DNA of 64,000 nucleotides from Symsagittifera roscoffensis. Its lineage: Eukaryota; Xenacoelomorpha; Acoela; Convolutidae. A program made the translations under genes and the position numbers. Positions 63,968 to 64,000 of the stretch are shown one piece after another. The stretch is from NCBI RefSeq assembly GCF_963678635.1, contig NC_087065.1:69816956-69880955 (forward strand), given 5' to 3'. Positions within the stretch are counted from its first letter, which is position 1, and every line of letters starts with the position of its first letter. The notes beneath the pieces are model-generated. The model was given only the letters and a program-made list of their open reading frames with translations. It was not told the DNA's origin and searched no databases.

Positions 63968-64000
63968 ATTTTCTCCTTCAGTGTTTCCTTCCTCCGTGGA

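Overview
Eukaryotic nuclear DNA, most likely from an invertebrate animal; I cannot name the phylum. The window is AT-rich, contains a 200-base assembly gap, has no bacterial-type operons or ribosome binding sites, and almost everything recognisable is mobile or virus-derived: Ty3/Gypsy-type retroelements, a LINE fragment, several non-autonomous DNA transposons (MITEs) and an envelope-like relict. I find no intact host housekeeping gene, tRNA, rRNA or CRISPR array.

Layout. (1) 0-4 kb, plus strand: a broken envelope-glycoprotein-like gene (compatible with the chuvirus-type glycoproteins captured by BEL/Pao elements), then a Ser/Pro/Asn-rich reading frame and a 301-residue unknown protein, then a candidate 87-nt intron right after the stop codon. 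(2) 4-24 kb: gene-poor AT-rich DNA with MITEs (7.7, 15.8, 20.2 and 21.3 kb), a 63-bp-arm hairpin (18.1 kb), a tandem repeat (17 kb) and a dispersed repeat family (11-14 kb). (3) 24.3-25.3 kb: a decayed LINE reverse transcriptase. (4) 26-27 kb: a long inverted repeat. (5) 27-64 kb, minus strand: two head-to-tail copies of one very large Ty3/Gypsy-like retroelement.

The large element is the main result. Read on the minus strand, copy 2 (about 49.5 to 27 kb) carries gag, aspartic protease, reverse transcriptase, RNase H, integrase (HHCC, DD35E, GPF), a macro-like domain at the end of pol, a spacer of about 0.45 kb, ORF1 (N-terminal domain, coiled coil, SGNH/GDSL hydrolase domain) and then a polyprotein-like frame of roughly 1,900 residues of unknown family. 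Copy 1 (over 64 kb to about 52 kb) shows the same order from the integrase onward and has the longer intact frames; its gag and RT lie beyond the right edge. In copy 2 the macro-spacer-ORF1 block is duplicated in tandem (offset about 2.55 kb).

How the parts may work together: gag-PR-RT-RH-IN is the normal copy-and-integrate machinery. The macro, SGNH and polyprotein parts are extra cargo, held in the same order in both copies, and look like ancestral parts of the element. What they do is unknown. Both copies are damaged by stops, microsatellite slippage and short local tandem duplications, so neither is autonomous as read here.
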